In this document: in pieces, positions 62,113 to 64,000 of the stretch
How the letters are laid out: every line of letters begins with the position of its first letter
Numbering within the stretch: position 1 is the first letter of the stretch
Assembly: GCA_017553635.1 (NCBI GenBank)
Contig: JAFZKN010000014.1
Location: 62,001 to 126,000, forward strand
Length of the DNA stretch: 64,000 nt
Direction: 5' to 3'
Source: Treponema sp.
GTDB taxonomy: Bacteria; Spirochaetota; Spirochaetia; Treponematales; Treponemataceae
Notes under the pieces: model-generated
The model's input: only the letters and a program-made list of their open reading frames with translations
The model's database searches: none
Told to the model about the DNA's origin: nothing
Position numbers and translations under genes: made by a program

Positions 62113-62325
62113 TTAATAAAAATGACGCATTACAAGATATTTACCGTTGGCTATTTCATCGATAATGTCGATGTACGGGTTGTAAAAATTTGTCGTATAA
62201 AGACTTGCATCGGTTGTCTGTGTATCATCCTGCTGTGATTGAAATTCCTTTAATTCTTTTTTTGATAAAATCATATAGCCGAGACAATGTGTTTCTGTTG
62301 TTTTAACTTTAAACTTTTTATCCAT
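62113..62325 (-). CDS. Small protein of unknown function
   Basis: 70 aa, MDKKFKVKTTETHCLGYMIL at the start and NPYIDIIDEIANGKYLVMRHFY at the end. No family is recognised. GGATATTTT lies before the ATG, a weak ribosome site. It is 21 bp after the dehydrogenase remnant and could be an independent small gene or part of the rearranged segment. Confidence 0.45.
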   Translation of the reverse strand: MDKKFKVKTTETHCLGYMILSKKELKEFQSQQDDTQTTDASLYTTNFYNPYIDIIDEIANGKYLVMRHFY

Positions 62326-62346
62326 AATAAAATATCCGAAATAAAA

Positions 62347-62653
62347 TTAATATCCGAGTTTTTTATCCACAACATAGTGAAGCGGTTTATGCTCGACAAA
62401 ATTCGTTTGCAAAATAACCTGGTTTTAAAATTGAATCTACACCAGCCCATGGCACACAAAGCCATTTAAGGTTTTTGCTTGTGTTCACTATGGAAGGAGC
62501 AAAGCCGTAAATTATGTCGGTATCGTAATCACTTTGCGGTATTTCGCTGTCGCTATTATAAAAATGAACTTCTGCACCAAGCGAATCGGCCTGGGATTTG
62601 ATGAGGTCGATATGGTTCTGTTCAAGCAGATTATTAACAACTAAAATTTTCAT
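62347..62653 (-). pseudogene. Remnant of a D-2-hydroxyacid dehydrogenase with internal deletion
   Basis: From the ATG at 62653, the first 88 codons read MKILVVNNLLEQNHIDLIKS onwards to LKWLCVPWAGVDSILKPGYF and ANEFCRA, the N-terminal catalytic domain of D-isomer 2-hydroxyacid dehydrogenases, and then a stop. In the +1 frame just after, VEHKPLHYVVDKKLGY and a stop at 62347-62349 give the typical C-terminus. About 200 residues (the NAD-binding domain) are missing. So this is a deletion plus frame change, not a small gene. A -10 TATAAT (62660-62665) ends 6 nt before the ATG. Confidence 0.8.
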
Positions 62654-62692
62654 GGTAAAATTATATGACATAATTAAAGGAAAATGAATTGT

Positions 62693-62710
62693 AAAAAAGC
62701 GCTTTTTTCT
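62693..62710. repeat. 18-bp perfect palindrome upstream of the UPF0210 gene
   Basis: AAAAAAGCGCGCTTTTTT is a perfect palindrome 37 bp before the ATG at 62747. A weaker CTGAAATTCAG dyad lies at 62719-62729, overlapping a possible -10 CATAAT at 62729-62734. The arms could bind a dimeric regulator, or be a small structured element, since A/T runs around GC also favour cruciforms. Confidence 0.45.
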
Positions 62711-62746
62711 GTAAACTGAAATTCAGCATAATAAGAGGAATTTTAT

Positions 62747-64000
62747 GATTTTTTCACCAGTTGAGATTCAGGAAACAGTTAATATGTTTATGAGACAGAA
62801 GCTGGATATCCGCTGTATTACGATGGGTATTTCGCTTCTTGATTGTGCAGATTCTGACAGTAAGAGAGCCTGCGACAAGATTTATGACAAGGTTATGAAA
62901 AAAGCCGGGAATCTTGTAAAAACAGGGCAGGACATCGAAAAAGAATTTGGCGTTCCTATCATCAATAAAAGAATTTCTGTTACTCCGATTGCGCTTGTTG
63001 CAGGTGCAAGCGAGGCAAAGAATTATGTTCCGTATATTAAAACTCTGGACCGCTGTGCCCACGAGCTTGGTGTAAACTTTATCGGTGGTTTTTCGGCTTT
63101 AGTTCAAAAGGGAATAACACCAGCCGACCGTATTTTGATTGATTCAATTCCAGAAGCCCTTGCTTCAACAGATTTTGTATGCTCTTCGGTAAATGTCGGT
63201 TCGACAAAATCCGGCATCAATATGGACGCAGTTAAACTGATGGGAGAAACTATCGTAAAGACTGCAGAGGTTTCTAAAAACTGCGAAGTAAACGGCTGTG
63301 CAAAGCTTGTTGTTTTCTGCAACGCTCCTGAAGACAATCCGTTTATGGCAGGTGCTTTTCATGGACCGGGAGAAGCTGACTGTGTAATTAATGTCGGTGT
63401 ATCAGGCCCTGGAGTAATTCTTGCTGCAGCTCGTGAATATAAAGGTCAGCCGATTAATGTTTTAGCAGACGGAATTAAAAAGATGGCGTTTAAGATTACA
63501 AGAATGGGTCAGCTTGTTGGAAGTGAAGCCGCTCGCCGCCTTGGTGTAGATTTTGGTATTCTTGATCTTTCTCTGGCTCCTACTCCTGCTGTAGGAGATT
63601 CTGTTGCACGCATTCTTGAAGAAATTGGTCTTGACGGCTGCGGTGCTCCTGGAACTACTGCTGCTCTTGCAATGCTTACTGATATGGTTAAAAAAGGCGG
63701 TGTTATGGCGTCGACAAATGTCGGTGGTTTAAGCGGTGCGTTTATTCCTGTTTCAGAAGATGAAGGAATGATAGAAGCTGCAAAGAACGGTTCAATCTGC
63801 CTTGAAAAGCTCGAAGCGATGACGACAGTATGTTCTGTTGGGCTTGATATGATTGCAATTCCTGGTGATACTCCGGCAACTACTATTTCTGGAATTCTTG
63901 CTGATGAGTTTGCGATCGGAATGGTAAATAACAAAACTACGGCATGCCGCTTGATTCCTGCTCCTGGAAAGAAAGCCGGGGAATGGGTTGAGTTTGGCGG
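62747..64000 (+). CDS. UPF0210 / DUF711 family protein, 5' part
   Basis: 418 codons are visible and the gene runs off the right end in frame. The N-terminus is [15 protein letters not shown], followed by conserved segments: [57 protein letters not shown] and [22 protein letters not shown]. The family is 450-455 residues, so little is missing. It is often encoded beside an ACT-domain (UPF0237) protein, which is not here upstream. AAGAGGAATTTT precedes the ATG. Confidence 0.9.

Noticed and set aside
62271..62465. 64-aa minus frame near the dehydrogenase remnant
   Set aside because: It is an out-of-frame reading of the remnant and the gap. The family matches lie in the other two frames.
1..64000. 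CRISPR array, insertion sequence or prophage
   Set aside because: No regular spaced direct repeats, transposase, integrase or phage structural genes were seen.

Overview
The window looks like the replication-origin region of a low-GC spirochaete, most likely a Treponema of the gut, rumen or oral type. The evidence is the core order dnaA-dnaN-recF-dciA-rpmH-rnpA-yidD-yidC-jag, a divergent gyrB-gyrA pair, many lipoproteins and Sec-exported proteins, two cyclophilin-FKBP fusion proteins of the kind known from Treponema denticola, and plant-polysaccharide enzymes (GH5, GH51). Genus is an inference; no rRNA or tRNA gene was found.

Layout. 1-4.7 kb is an accessory stretch: a truncated unknown gene, two lipoproteins (one with 26-residue Cys-rich repeats), a secreted protein, an XRE regulator and a GH5 cellulase-type lipoprotein. 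4.8-15.3 kb carries mostly leftward genes: flotillin, a TSUP permease, a macrodomain protein, KDG kinase, proA-proB, LspA and a LUD protein, plus a rightward purine permease and an O-methyltransferase. 15.3-25.8 kb is a coherent lipid gene cluster resembling the acyl-processing, transport and tailoring half of aryl-polyene clusters: two ACPs, an acyl-AMP ligase fused to a membrane domain, a dehydratase, a glycosyltransferase, two acyltransferases, LolA-like and MMPL transport proteins, a methyltransferase and a ketosynthase chain-length-factor-like protein. It has no catalytic ketosynthase, ketoreductase or ammonia-lyase in the window. 25.8-38.3 kb holds a hybrid histidine kinase, YhbY, QueH, an ArgA-type acetyltransferase, an AraC regulator, Tex, an ankyrin-like lipoprotein, GH51 arabinofuranosidase, a GerMN protein and a GNAT.

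38.3-45.6 kb is the chromosome-maintenance core. A 1-kb gene-free stretch carries three parS-like palindromes and a tight cluster of DnaA boxes. gyrA and gyrB run left and dnaA runs right, and the dnaA-dnaN gap has further DnaA boxes, a GC cluster and six TTA trios beside an AT-rich tract. Genes left of dnaA are mostly on the minus strand and genes right of it mostly on the plus strand, as expected if forks diverge here. 45.6-51.7 kb is the replication, ribosome and membrane-insertion operon region.

51.7-64 kb contains a secreted protein, the two immunophilin fusions, a small unknown protein, a secreted ankyrin protein, a YD-repeat-like secreted protein, a duplicated ABC ATPase, a GH18 protein, a GNAT-type protein, the remnant of a D-2-hydroxyacid dehydrogenase, and a UPF0210 gene that runs off the end.

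A recurring regulatory theme is visible by eye. Several genes, dnaA included, have a good -10 box ending only 6-10 nt before the ATG and no usable Shine-Dalgarno, which suggests leaderless or near-leaderless mRNAs.
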